Shown one piece after another: positions 8,178-17,787 of a stretch of DNA of 51,157 nucleotides. The position numbers were made by a program, and so were the translations under genes. Numbering within the stretch: the stretch's first letter is position 1; each line of letters opens with the position of its first letter. Below the pieces are notes generated by a model, which was given only the letters and a program-made list of their open reading frames with translations, ran no database searches and had not been told where the DNA came from. Source of the stretch: JBGVSA01 sp041807905 (GTDB taxonomy: Bacteria; Pseudomonadota; Gammaproteobacteria; Burkholderiales; Rhodocyclaceae); contig NZ_JBGVSA010000028.1 of NCBI RefSeq assembly GCF_041807905.1, positions 1-51,157 of the forward strand, written 5' to 3'.

Positions 8178-11100
8178 TCAAGCCTTCTCAATATTGACGA
8201 GGAATGCCTTGAACTCCGGTGTCTGCGAGTTGGCGTCCCCCACGAATGGAGTCAGGTTATTGACGAGGTAGCCCGGCTTTGCCAGGCCGACGAAGCCCCA
8301 GTGGTTCGGCAGACCGACCATTTCCACCTTCTGGCCGCCGCAATCGAAGGTCTGGATACGCTTGGTGACGAGCGCGACGCATTTGATCGAGGCACGGTTG
8401 GATGACACCTTTACCCAGTCGCCGTTGGCGATGCCCTTGGATTTGGCCAGCGCCTCGCCGATCTCGACGAACTGCTGCGGCTGGATGATGGCCGACGTCT
8501 TCACGTTCTTGGTCCAGTAGTGGAAATGCTCCGTCAGTCGATAGCTGGTGGCGGCGTACGGGAAGTCCTTCGCCGTGCCGAACGCCTCCAGGTCGCCCTT
8601 GAATACGCGGGCGGCGGGGTTGGCGCGCGCCTTTGCGTTCTGCGGGTGCATGGGATTGGCATCGAGCGGCGATTCGAAGGGTTCGTAGTGCTCCGGCAGC
8701 GGACCGTCGGCCATGCCGCTTGGCGCAAACAGGCGCGCCACGCCTTCGGCCGTCATGATGAACGGCTGGACGCGGTCGGCATCGGCCGGATTGGCTGCCG
8801 GATTGATGTCCGGCACGTCCGATCCGCCCCACGAAGTCCCGTTCCAGAAGACCAGCTTGCGCGTGGCATCCCACGGCAGGCCGTCGGGACGGCTCGATGC
8901 GGCGTTGTACAGGATGCGGCGATTGGCCGGCCACGCCCACGACCAGTTGAGCGTCTGCCCGATGCCCCACGGATCGCTGTTGTCGCGGCGCGCCATCTGG
9001 TTGCCGGCCTGCGTCCAGGCGCCGGAATAAATCCAGCAACCGCTCGTCGTCGTGCCGTCGTCGCGCAGCAGGCCGAAACCGGACAACTGTTCGCCCGCCT
9101 TTGCCAGCACCTTGGTCGGGTCCTTCGGATCGGTCAGGTCCGCCAACGCCTTGCCGTTGTACTCCATCGCCAACTCTTCGGTGGATGGATTGCCCGGCGT
9201 CTTGTACGGCCATGTCAGATTGACGATCGGATCAGGGAAGGCCCCGCCATCCTTGGCGTAAGCAGACCGGATGCGCAGGAAGAGCTGGGCGATGATTTCC
9301 GGATCGCCCTTGGCTTCGCCCGGCGGCTCGGCGCCTTTCCAGTGCCACTGCAACCAGCGCCCGGAATTGGTGAGCGCGCCGTCTTCTTCCGCGAAGCAGG
9401 TCGACGGCAGGCTGAACACCGTGGTCTGGATCTCTTCGCTATTGACGTCGTGGAACTCGCCGTGGTTCTTCCAGAACTCGGCCGTCTCCGTATTGAGCGG
9501 ATCGATGACGACGAGGAACTTCAGCTTCGACAGGCCGGCGACGACCTTCTTCTTGTTCGGGAAAGACCCGACCGGGTTGAAGCCCTGGCAGATGTACCCG
9601 TTCAGCTTGCCCTGGTTCATCAGCTCGAAGGCCTGCAGCACGTCGTAGACCTTGTCGGCCTTGGGCAGGTAGTCGTAAGCCCAGTTGTTCTCCTTGGTCG
9701 CCGCATTGCCCCACCACGTCTTTTGCAGGCTGACGAAGAACTTCGGATAGTTCTGCCAGTAGCTCATCTGGTTCGGACGCAGGGCCTTCAATGCACGCGG
9801 CTTGTAGAAGGTGTCGATGTCCTGCTCGGCATCGGTCGGCAGCGTCAGATAGCCGGGCAACGAAGTCGACAGCAGGCCGAGGTCGGTCAGGCCCTGGATG
9901 TTGCTGTGACCGCGCAAGGCGTTCATGCCGCCACCGGCAATACCGATGTTGCCCAGCAGGAGTTGCACGATCGCGCCGCAGCGGATCATCTGCGAGCCGA
10001 TGCTGTGCTGCGTCCAGCCGAGCGCATACATGATCGTCATCGCCTTGTCGGGCACGGCCGTGTCGGCGACCATCTCGCAGACCTTCAGGAACTGCTTCTC
10101 CGGCGTGCCGGTGATCTTGCTCACCATCTCCGGCGTGTAGCGCGAGTAGTGCTTCTTCATCAACTGCAGCACGCAGCGCTCGTGCTCCATGCTCATGTCG
10201 ACCCTGGCGAAGCCCTCGTCGTCGATCTCGTAGCTCCAGCTCTTGTTGTCGTACTTGCGCTTGGCTTCGTCGTAGCCAGAGAAAATGCCATCCTCGAAAC
10301 TGAACCCCTCGCCGACGATGAACGTCGCGTTGGTGTAGTTCCTGACGTACTCCGTCTGGATCTTGTTGTGCGTCAGCAGGTAATTGACGATGCCGCCCAG
10401 GAATGCGATGTCGGTGCCCGGACGGATATGGGCGTAGTAATCGCTCATCGCGGCCGACCGCGTGAAGCGCGGATCGACGACGATCAGCTTCGCCTTGTTG
10501 TTGTGCTTGGCTTCAATGACCCATTTGAAGCCGCACGGGTGTGCCTCGGCGGCATTGCCGCCCATGATCAGGACAAGATTCGCGTTCTTGATGTCGACCC
10601 AATGGTTCGTCATCGCACCGCGGCCAAACGTCGGGGCAAGACCTGCCACCGTCGGGCCGTGTCAGACACGCGCTTGATTGTCGAAGACGAGCATCCCCAT
10701 CGAGCGCATCGCTTTGTGCGTGATGTAGCCCGTTTCGTTGCTCGAGGCCGACGCGCAAAGCATGCCGGTGCTGATCCAGCGGTTCACCAGCTTGCCGTCA
10801 TCGTTCCTGGCGATGAAATTCGCGTCGCGGTCGGCCTTCATCAGCTTGGCAATGCGGTCCAGCGCTTCGTCCCAACCGATACGCTTCCACTCCTTGCTGC
10901 CGGCCTCGCGCACCTGCGGATATTTCAGGCGGCTCGGGCTATGGATGAAATCCATCAAGCCGGCACCCTTCGGGCATAACGTGCCGCGATTGACCGGATG
11001 ATCGGGGTCGCCCTCGATATGGAAAATGTCCGATTTGACGTTCTTGGCCCTGTCGCCAATGCTGTACATGATGATGCCGCAGCCGACCGAGCAGTACGGG

Positions 11101-11249
11101 CAGGTGTTGCGCGTTTCGCTGGCGCGCGCCAGCTTGAAGGCGCGTGCTTCGGCCAATGCCGGCATGGGTGAGAAGCCCAGTGCCGCAAGGGTCGAGGCGG
11201 CCAGGCCGGTCCCCGTCACCTGGAAAAACTGTCTCCGATTCATTTCCAT
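8178..11249 (-). CDS. fdoG: Formate dehydrogenase alpha subunit, selenoprotein with in-frame UGA
   Basis: 1023 residues when the UGA at 10662-10664 is read as selenocysteine. It is the molybdopterin catalytic subunit that oxidises formate to CO2 in the periplasm. The N terminus MEMNRRQFF carries a twin-arginine signal, followed by a [4Fe-4S] site (CPYCSVGC, then TLCPKGAG). The UGA is codon 196 from the ATG at 11249, the same position as in E. coli FdnG/FdoG, and is followed by HGPTVAGLAPTFGRGAMTNH, the usual context. The ATG at 11249 is preceded by AGGAGA; a TTG six codons upstream would cover that site. Automatic annotation will tend to split it into two ORFs (8178-10649 and 10662-11267). 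Nothing else looks damaged. Confidence 0.97.
10633..10664 (-). promoter_or_regulatory. Bacterial SECIS element with the Sec UGA codon
   Basis: Directly after the UGA, positions 10650 down to 10633 fold into GGUGGCA-GGUCU-UGCCCC: a six-pair stem with a single bulged U and a GGUCU apical loop. The bulged U and the loop guanines match the known SelB-binding determinants of the E. coli fdhF and fdnG SECIS hairpins. The spacing to the UGA is also the usual one. This supports selenocysteine rather than a nonsense mutation. Confidence 0.93.
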
Positions 11250-12239
11250 TTGATTCTCCTGCGGCAATGCAGCCGCTTATCAGGACTGACGGAACTGAGA
11301 AGCAAAAAAACAGACTGTGAAACGACCTTTCATACCAGCGCCGACGCAATAAATATTTGCACCCGAATGTCATGGGCTGGCCCGAGGCCATTGTTGAAAC
11401 CGCAGCAGAAGGCCACGCCGGTGTTTCCCACCACAAACGCACCGTCCACTTTTGGGATTGGAGCGACAACTGCGGAATCGGCATTGCGGCCGAAAGATAA
11501 CCGGACGCTAAAGGAGGCCTCGGCGGTTTTACGTTGATTGCAGGCCGAGCGCCTCATCAACAATCGCCGCGATACCGACGCAGGCCGGCATTCGCTATAG
11601 GCCCTCCTGCGAACGGGGAAAATCACTTTTGCTCCCACCCGGACGGCTGCGACACTCCTACCAATATAGTCAGCCCGATTTCAGAGTGAAATGAATTCCG
11701 GCATAAGGTTGACGGCGGACAGCACGAAAAAAAACTCCCGCGAGCGTCAGCGATTTCGGGATTTCGGCCCAGAGATTCTCTTATATCTCTGACATACCAT
11801 CCGATCGCTCTTCCCCTGCAAGGTGAAGGGCGACATTCTCATGCGCGAAAGACGCGTGCCTTTTTAGACGGACGGCACGCGCTGTACCGGGCGGACCGAT
11901 TGAAGCTCCGCGGCGGCATCGACTCGGGACGTCATTCGCGTCCCCGGCAGCGAACCGAATCCCTGTCTGCATAGCCCGAGTGCGGAAAAACGCCTGCCGG
12001 TACTTGTGCCAGACCTAAGGGCAGGTGCACCTCCCGCACTTTCTCCTACCTTGAAGCAGTATTGGCTGTCCGCAACAGCGACTTATGCGGATCGGCTGGA
12101 TCCGTTGCCAATGCGCATTAGCAGGCGTCGCCGCCGAGGTGTTCCACGGCGCCCATACGGCACATTCCCGACGGCCGAGTAAGAGCCATATTCCGGCTGC
12201 CCAGCAAACCCGAAGCGACTCAAATGAAGGAGGACTGCC
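11250..12239. other. Long intergenic region upstream of fdoG
   Basis: About 990 bases between the divergent starts of fdoG and the hydrolase gene. It must contain the fdo operon promoter. One weak candidate on the reverse strand is a TATATT at 11663-11668 with a poor -35 element 17 bases upstream; I do not consider it established. ORFs of up to about 100 codons exist but lack ribosome sites or recognisable motifs. No terminator or palindrome stood out. Confidence 0.4.
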
Positions 12240-13169
12240 ATGAAAAGGGCATTGGTGATTCTTGCTGCCGCGCTGGTGTTCAATGAGGCCGCTGCCGCGG
12301 ACCCGACGACCTTCCCGGAGGGATTCACGACGCGCGAGATTGCCGCCAACGGCACCACCGTACACGTCCGCGTGGGTGGTACCGGTCCGGCGATCGTGCT
12401 GCTGCACGGCTACGGAGACACCGGCGACATGTGGGCGCCATTGGCGGCGGAGCTGATGCGTGACCATACGGTGATCGCGCCGGATCTGCGCGGCATGGGC
12501 CTGTCGGCGGTGGCGACGGACGGCTTCACCAAGAAGAACGAAGCGGAAGATGTGGCGGGCGTCATGGATGCGCTCAAGGTGCAGCAAGCCGTGGTGGTCG
12601 GTCACGACATTGGCAACATGGTCGCTTTTGCATTTGCAGAAGCGTACCCTGACCGGACTGTCCGCCTTGTCATGATGGATGCGCCCGTTCCCGGCGTCGG
12701 CCCGTGGGACGACATCCTCAAGAGCCCCCTGCTATGGCATTTCCGTTTCGGGGGCCCGGACATGGAACGGCTGGTCGCAGGACGCGAGCGGATTTACCTC
12801 GACCGGTTCTGGAACGACTTTTCTGCCAATCCGGCGCATTTCCCCGAAGCATCGCGCCGCCACTACGCGGCGCTCTATGCCCGGCCGGGCCGAATGCACG
12901 CGGGGTTCATGCAATTCGCCGCATTTGATCAGGATGCGGCGGACAACCGGCAGTCGGTCGCGCGCGGTCGTCTGCAGATGCCGGTTCTCGCCATCGGCGG
13001 CGACCATTCACTCGGAGCGACCATGGCCCACGTCATGCGTTTCGCGGCCGACGACGTGCGCCAGGTGGTGATCGCCGATTCCGGTCACTGGCTCATGGAA
13101 GAGCAGCCAGCCCCCACCATCGCGGCCATCCGTAGCTTTATCGACAGACCGGCCTGCCAGTGCCCGTAG
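12240..13169 (+). CDS. Exported alpha/beta hydrolase, epoxide-hydrolase-like
   Basis: 309 residues with a signal peptide (MKRALVILAAALVFNEAAAA, probable cleavage after AAA). The fold motifs are HGYGDTG at 56-62 and GHDIGN at 121-126. An Asp (123) rather than Ser as nucleophile places it with epoxide hydrolases and haloalkane dehalogenases; the likely acid is Asp255 (GGDHS) and the base His283 (SGHWLMEE). No halide-binding signature can be assigned by eye, so epoxide hydrolase is more likely. An AAGGAGG ribosome site lies seven bases before the ATG. It stands alone; periplasmic location suggests detoxification or scavenging of external epoxides or esters. Confidence 0.85.
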   Translation: MKRALVILAAALVFNEAAAADPTTFPEGFTTREIAANGTTVHVRVGGTGPAIVLLHGYGDTGDMWAPLAAELMRDHTVIAPDLRGMGLSAVATDGFTKKNEAEDVAGVMDALKVQQAVVVGHDIGNMVAFAFAEAYPDRTVRLVMMDAPVPGVGPWDDILKSPLLWHFRFGGPDMERLVAGRERIYLDRFWNDFSANPAHFPEASRRHYAALYARPGRMHAGFMQFAAFDQDAADNRQSVARGRLQMPVLAIGGDHSLGATMAHVMRFAADDVRQVVIADSGHWLMEEQPAPTIAAIRSFIDRPACQCP

Positions 13170-13387
13170 GCGGACGCCCTCACGCCATGGAACACCGGAG
13201 AATGATCCGGAGCACCGAATGGATTCGACGCAGGTCCTAGCGCGCGCAACGACTGCAAAACCCTGCAACACGCCGTCGCCGCAACGCCTCTTCCACGCGT
13301 CGGTAATGCACTTTCACGATTGCCATGATCCGCGCGGGGATGGCCGGCCGTACACTCGTCCGGCCCCTTCCGTTTCAGCCCCGCCAA

Positions 13388-15256
13388 ATGAAAATCTGGA
13401 AACACCCCCTCTTCAAGAAGTACGGCCCATGGGCCGTGCTTGCCGTCGTCGCCATCAGCCTCGGCGTGTTCGCCTACGTGCGCGGACAAGAGCCCGCGCC
13501 CACGTCTCTGGGCGAGGTTGCCCAACAGATGCAGCGCTCCCCCGGCGACTGGCTCAAGACGGAAAAAGACGGTGGACGGCTCGCCGAAGACCTGCGCAAC
13601 AACAATGTCGTCGCGGCCGGCCTGGCGCCGGATGGTGTGATCGTTTCGACGCGTGCGGGCGAGAAGTACTTCGTGAGTGACATGAACGGCTATTTCGCCA
13701 GCGCCCTGACCAACGATCTGGCGGACAAGGACTACCAGATCGTCGTCCTCAAAAAGGCCTCGCTGCTGAAGACCGGCACCGAAGGGGCGATGGACTCGCT
13801 GGCCGGGGTGATCGAAAAGATCTGGCCGACCTTCATCCTGATCGGCCTGCTGATCTACATGACCCGCAACGACGACCGCAGCCTGGGCAAGACGCTGCGC
13901 GACGTGCCGGACATCAAGTTCGCCGACGTCATCGGCGCGACCGAAGCGAAGGCAGCGCTCGGCGACATCATGGCGTACCTGAAGGACCCGGCCGGATACG
14001 CCGGGCAGGGGATACGCGCGCCCAAGGGCGTGCTGATGCTGGGGGGCCCCGGCGTGGGCAAGACGATGCTTGCCAAGGCGGTGGCGGGCGAATGCGGCGT
14101 GAGCTTCATCAGCGTTTCGGGCAGCGATTTCACGTCCAAGTGGTTCGGCATGGGCATGGCGCGCGTGCGCAACGTATTCAAGCAGGCCCGCAAGAACGCG
14201 CCGTGCATTCTGTTCATCGATGAGCTCGACGGCGTGGCCAAACGCAGCGAGCAATCCGACGCGGCCTCGGCCGAATGCAATCGCATCATCAACCAGTTGC
14301 TGGTCGAGATGGATGGCTTTGCCGACAACGCCGGCGTGGTCGTGATCGGCGCGACCAACCTACCCGACAACATCGAGCCGGCGCTCTTGCGCGAAGGGCG
14401 GATCGACCGACGCGTGACGATCAAGCTGCCGGACGTGCGCGAGCGGGAAGCCCTTTTTCGCACGAGCAGCAGCAAGCTGACGCTGGCGCCCGACGTCGAC
14501 TTCGCTCAGCTCTCCCGCCTGACCACCGGCCTGTCGCCGGCTACCATCACCACGCTGGTGAATCAAAGCGCGTTGCTCATGGTGCGCGACGGTCGCCGCG
14601 AAGTGACCATGGCCGACATGCTCGAAGCCATCGAAGTCGCCCGCATTGGCGAGATCAACGGTTCAAAGTCGATGATGTCGCAGAACGAGCGTCACCGCAT
14701 CGCCGCGCACGAGGCGGGCCATGCCATCGTGGCCGTGGTGCAAGGCAGCGGTCATGTCGAAAAGGTGACCATCCTGCCGCGCGGCGGCGCTCTCGGGGTG
14801 ACGCTGGTGACGCCTGACGAAGACAAGTCGCTCTACATGAAGAGCGACATCGAAAAGCGTATCCAGATGCTGCTCGGCGGCCGCAATGCCGAACTGGCCA
14901 TGTTCGACGAAGCCTCCAGCGGCGCGGCACAAGACCTGCAGGAAGCATCGCGGCTGGCCATGGACATGGTGGGCCGCTATGGCTTCGGCCAGGCTGGCAG
15001 GTTGTTCAGCGTGGCGAGCCTGCCGGACGCCATGATGGCGTTCCATACGCAATCGCTGATCGAGGCCGCGGACGAGGTGCTGCAAGGACAGAACGTCATC
15101 AGCCGCGAAGTCCTGGAGGCGCACCGCGACGCGCTCCAGAAGCTGACGGCCGAATTGCTTCTTCTCGAAACGGTGAGCGGTGACCGGGTGCGCGAACTCG
15201 TCGGTGTGGCGGTCGCCCATCGACAGGACCACGCCGACGAATGCGCCCTAGCGTAG
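13388..15256 (+). CDS. FtsH-type membrane AAA+ zinc metalloprotease, divergent paralogue
   Basis: 622 residues. Two N-terminal membrane segments (14-31 and 146-158) flank a periplasmic domain of about 115 residues. The AAA+ module has Walker A GGPGVGKT (219-226), Walker B CILFIDELD (273-281), and a second-region-of-homology arginine finger segment REGRIDRRV. The protease has HEAGH at 441-445 and a third zinc ligand Asp516 in SSGAAQDLQEA. The pore loop reads KWFGMGMARVR, with Trp where FtsH usually has Phe. It lacks the usual neighbours of housekeeping ftsH (rlmE, folP, glmM), so it is probably a second FtsH. The start at 13388 fits the membrane segment, but no strong ribosome site is seen; starts at 13325 or 13340 are possible. 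Confidence 0.88.
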   Translation: MKIWKHPLFKKYGPWAVLAVVAISLGVFAYVRGQEPAPTSLGEVAQQMQRSPGDWLKTEKDGGRLAEDLRNNNVVAAGLAPDGVIVSTRAGEKYFVSDMNGYFASALTNDLADKDYQIVVLKKASLLKTGTEGAMDSLAGVIEKIWPTFILIGLLIYMTRNDDRSLGKTLRDVPDIKFADVIGATEAKAALGDIMAYLKDPAGYAGQGIRAPKGVLMLGGPGVGKTMLAKAVAGECGVSFISVSGSDFTSKWFGMGMARVRNVFKQARKNAPCILFIDELDGVAKRSEQSDAASAECNRIINQLLVEMDGFADNAGVVVIGATNLPDNIEPALLREGRIDRRVTIKLPDVREREALFRTSSSKLTLAPDVDFAQLSRLTTGLSPATITTLVNQSALLMVRDGRREVTMADMLEAIEVARIGEINGSKSMMSQNERHRIAAHEAGHAIVAVVQGSGHVEKVTILPRGGALGVTLVTPDEDKSLYMKSDIEKRIQMLLGGRNAELAMFDEASSGAAQDLQEASRLAMDMVGRYGFGQAGRLFSVASLPDAMMAFHTQSLIEAADEVLQGQNVISREVLEAHRDALQKLTAELLLLETVSGDRVRELVGVAVAHRQDHADECALA

Positions 15257-15332
15257 TAGGCGACTGAAGCAGCGCCATCCAACAGCGCAGGACAATCATC
15301 GTCCGGCTCGACGAAGCCAGCGCCTGAAGCGA

Positions 15333-15773
15333 TCAGTTCCGATGTTCGGGCGTCGGATCGACGACGGAAACCGCCATCGCGTAGCGTGCCATTTCGTGGC
15401 GGCGCGCCGCATTCCGCGTCAGGTATACGCGCAACACGTATTCACCGTCATGGGGCAGAACACTCTGGTAGCGGCTGCCTTCCGTGGCGCCAACGAACAG
15501 CGCGACATCCGAATCTGGCGGCAACACGTTGAAAAACGCGAACCGGCTGGTCGGCTTGAAGGTGACGGTCATGGTCTGGCCCGCGTGCGCGGTCACCCGA
15601 TAGTCGACCGCCTCGTAGCCGGCGATTTCTCCCCGGATCTGACTGCTGCTCACACCTCTGGATAGCGTCACGGGCACCTGGCGGGGCAAACGCTCCGCCA
15701 TCGCAGGCGAGCCGACGAGCGCCATCCCGAAAGAGGCCGCGACACTGATGATTCGACTGTTCAGCATGTTCAT
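15333..15773 (-). CDS. Secreted PliG-like protein (g-type lysozyme inhibitor family)
   Basis: 146 residues with a signal peptide ending near GSPAMA. The mature part matches the pattern of PliG, the periplasmic inhibitor of g-type lysozyme: RGVSSSQIRGEIAGYEAVDY, then HAGQTMTVTF, and LPHDGEYVLRVYLTRNAARR. The RNxAR loop, one of the conserved features of E. coli PliG (YcgK), is intact. It should be a beta-sandwich that plugs invading host g-type lysozymes, but the family also contains uncharacterised members. A diverged paralogue lies just upstream with a 16-base gap, so the two form an operon. GGGAG precedes two possible ATG codons (15773 or 15767). Confidence 0.75.
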   Translation of the reverse strand: MNMLNSRIISVAASFGMALVGSPAMAERLPRQVPVTLSRGVSSSQIRGEIAGYEAVDYRVTAHAGQTMTVTFKPTSRFAFFNVLPPDSDVALFVGATEGSRYQSVLPHDGEYVLRVYLTRNAARRHEMARYAMAVSVVDPTPEHRN

Positions 15774-15789
15774 CTCTCCCTGCGCTTGA

Positions 15790-16266
15790 TCAGAGCAACG
15801 CGGCCGCGGAACGCAGCGCGCGTTTCATCACCATCGAAGGCGGTGCGGTTCGGTGTGCCGGGCTTCCGCTGATGGTAATGCCAAGCTGGAAAGGCGTCGC
15901 GGCGGTCAGCTCGACATCTTGATAGACGCGCACGATGTACTGACCCTCTGTCGGCACCGCCAGCACCGCGTGATGGCCGTGGTGCGCGCCGTTATACAGC
16001 GCCGTCGGGTTTTGCGGCGTGAGAATGTCGAAATGCGTCGAGGACTGGCCGTCCAGACCGATCCTCAATGTCTGGCCGCGCGAGGCATGCAGCACGTAAT
16101 CGCGCGGTGTCCGCTCCACAGTGCTGTCGTAATGCACCGAACGGGTTCCGAGAGCGAAATGGACGGTTTGTGCGGCAGCCATCGGCGCTTCGGCTCTGGC
16201 CGCGACCGACATACTGATCGCAATTCCGAAGGCAACGATGGCAAGGCGGTTCTTCATCGTCTTCAT
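15790..16266 (-). CDS. Secreted PliG-like paralogue lacking the RNxAR loop
   Basis: 158 residues with a signal peptide (NRLAIVAFGIAISMSVAARA). It shares with the next gene the order FALGTRS..., YVLHASRGQTLRIGL, PTEGQYIVRVYQ, which places it in the PliG-like fold. The loop that reads LTRNAARR in the neighbour is replaced by QDVELTAA, and a His-rich stretch (GAHHGHHAV) appears before it. It is therefore either an inhibitor with a changed target or a structural relative with another role. The ATG at 16266 is preceded by AAAGACG; an ATG three codons later is possible. Confidence 0.65.
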   Translation of the reverse strand: MKTMKNRLAIVAFGIAISMSVAARAEAPMAAAQTVHFALGTRSVHYDSTVERTPRDYVLHASRGQTLRIGLDGQSSTHFDILTPQNPTALYNGAHHGHHAVLAVPTEGQYIVRVYQDVELTAATPFQLGITISGSPAHRTAPPSMVMKRALRSAAALL

Positions 16267-16373
16267 TGGACGTCTTTCAAGGCGTGGCGGCCTCACTTGG
16301 CCGCCGTGGTACGAACGAATGTTCTACAGGCGGGTGAGCCGTGCGCGCACCCGGCTCCGGGCAGTTTTCCGGC

Positions 16374-16781
16374 TCAGGACGGCCGGGCGGCAACCATCTG
16401 CTGAAGGATGCTCGGGTGAGGAACGCGGATTTCGTCGTCGACGACTTCCAGCTCCGACAAGGCCGGGTCGAACAGATAGCCTTGGCCGTAGATGGTCAGC
16501 AGGCATTTGCAGGCCGGGTCCACGTTGGTCAGCAATTGGCGGATCTGCGAAATGGCTGAAGTCAGCGACGCAGTGCCGTTCTTGCGGTCTGCAAAGACCT
16601 CGCTCTGCAGTTGCTGGCGCGAAACCAGTTCGTTGCAGTGGCGCGCCAGGTACGCGAGCAGCACGCGTTCGCGGCGGCCGAGCCGGATATACGAGCGGTT
16701 TTTGCCCTCGTCCGAGCCGTAGCGCGCGACGCCAGTATCCAGATCGATCCGGAGATCACGTTCGGGGTTAACGATCAACAT
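16374..16781 (-). CDS. Stand-alone OmpR/CadC-type winged-helix regulator
   Basis: 135 residues, preceded by AGGAGA seven bases before the ATG. It consists almost entirely of a C-terminal-type OmpR winged helix: YIRLGRRERVLLAYLARHCN, ELVSRQQLQSEVF, then the recognition region TASLTSAISQIRQLL and the final hairpin IYGQGYLFDP. There is no receiver domain and no membrane segment, so its signal is unknown; it may depend on dimer partners or on its own level. It lies upstream of, and reads in the same direction as, the PliG-like pair (gap of 107 bases), and is divergent from the membrane regulator at 16986. Confidence 0.8.
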   Translation of the reverse strand: MLIVNPERDLRIDLDTGVARYGSDEGKNRSYIRLGRRERVLLAYLARHCNELVSRQQLQSEVFADRKNGTASLTSAISQIRQLLTNVDPACKCLLTIYGQGYLFDPALSELEVVDDEIRVPHPSILQQMVAARPS

Positions 16782-16985
16782 GTTCAGTTCTCCTATGGCG
16801 AGTGATTCGGCTGGCCGGACAATGCGATCGGAGGCGCGCTGTCCGGCGGCATGGCGACACTGTGCCGTCGACCGATGGGAGCGCAAAGACATAAAAAATT
16901 ATAAAAACTTATTAATCAATTACTTACATGACTTTTTATCGCGGGTTGCCGCAGACCGGCGTGGCGTTTAGCGCGGGTTCGGCGG
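16782..16985. promoter_or_regulatory. AT-rich divergent promoter region between two winged-helix regulators
   Basis: About 200 bases separate the divergent regulator starts. Positions 16886-16935 are strikingly A+T rich (AAAAAATTATAAAAACTTAT and similar) within a GC-rich genome. Such tracts are common in promoters that bind ToxR/CadC-type winged-helix proteins or H-NS-like silencers. No exact repeat could be fixed by eye. Confidence 0.5.
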
Positions 16986-17777
16986 ATGATCCGCGCAAAT
17001 CTTCTACAGAGAGCATGCGTCTTGAGCCGCTTGATATTCGGGTCATTCGTGCTGGAGGCAGAGATTCGCCAGCTCACTCGCAAGCTGGCTGGCGAGGACG
17101 TCCGCGTTCGTCTGTCGGGCGCCGAAGTGGCCATTCTTGAACAACTGCTCGCCAATGAAGGGGTCGTGCAGAGCAAGGAAGACCTGCTCGCGATTGGCTG
17201 GAGCGGTCGGCCGGTCAGCCCCAATTCGCTGCCCGTCGCCATTGCCAATCTGCGACGCCATCTGCAGGGGCCGCCGCCCGAAGTGGAAATCCGCACCCTT
17301 CCGCGCGAGGGTTACCTGCTGAAGCTGGCGTCCGGGCTGCAACTCGAAAGGTTGGCCGATGAGCCGGTAACGCCGTCCGAGAATGGGCAAGACCACGTTG
17401 CCGCGCCGGAGGAGACAACGGCAGACATTCCTGCGGCAGCGTTGCCGCCAGGTGTGCCGGTCCCCCCGACCTATGTGATCGCCCGACCCAGGCTGACAAC
17501 ACAGCAGCGCCTGGTGCGTCTCAATATTGCCTGTCTTGTCGTGGTCGTGATCTTCGTCCTGGTGACGGTACACGAATGGGTACCCGTCGACTGCGCGGAG
17601 GAACCGCGTGGGACCGTCTGCATCGTTGACGATGACCAGCATGACGCCGCCGCCCTCGAACTGCCGACCAACGCGGGGCAGCGCTTGATCGCGGTATCGG
17701 GCGACGCGTGGCTGGAGATTCAGCGTGGCGTTCCGGCGCGGGACCGACCGGTGTCCGAGCCGGCCCGTGGGCTATGA
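16986..17777 (+). CDS. ToxR/CadC-like membrane-anchored transcription regulator
   Basis: 263 residues: an N-terminal winged helix (about 18-115, with RLSGAEVAILEQLL, SPNSLPVAIANLRRHL and LPREGYLLKL), a Pro-rich linker, one membrane helix (179-196), and a short periplasmic tail with Cys203 and Cys212. This is the layout of ToxR, CadC and PsaE, which bind DNA while anchored in the membrane. The two periplasmic cysteines could form a redox-sensitive disulfide. The next gene encodes a small membrane protein 10 bases downstream, as in toxRS and psaEF. The start is uncertain: a TTG at 17022, preceded by AGAGAG, fits the domain better than the ATG at 16986. Confidence 0.8.
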   Translation: MIRANLLQRACVLSRLIFGSFVLEAEIRQLTRKLAGEDVRVRLSGAEVAILEQLLANEGVVQSKEDLLAIGWSGRPVSPNSLPVAIANLRRHLQGPPPEVEIRTLPREGYLLKLASGLQLERLADEPVTPSENGQDHVAAPEETTADIPAAALPPGVPVPPTYVIARPRLTTQQRLVRLNIACLVVVVIFVLVTVHEWVPVDCAEEPRGTVCIVDDDQHDAAALELPTNAGQRLIAVSGDAWLEIQRGVPARDRPVSEPARGL

Positions 17778-17787
17778 GAACCAGGCC

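Noticed and set aside
8520..10979. An 819-codon open frame on the plus strand over fdoG
   Set aside because: It is the antisense shadow of the GC-rich fdoG gene; its protein is low-complexity Arg/Ala/Val without motifs, while fdoG has every expected motif.
8178..11249. fdoG as two genes split by a stop codon
   Set aside because: The UGA has a proper SECIS hairpin and lies at the Sec196 position, with the full Sec machinery next to it.
11330..11638. 102-codon frame in the fdoG upstream region
   Set aside because: No ribosome site, no recognisable motif; the region probably holds the fdo promoter instead.
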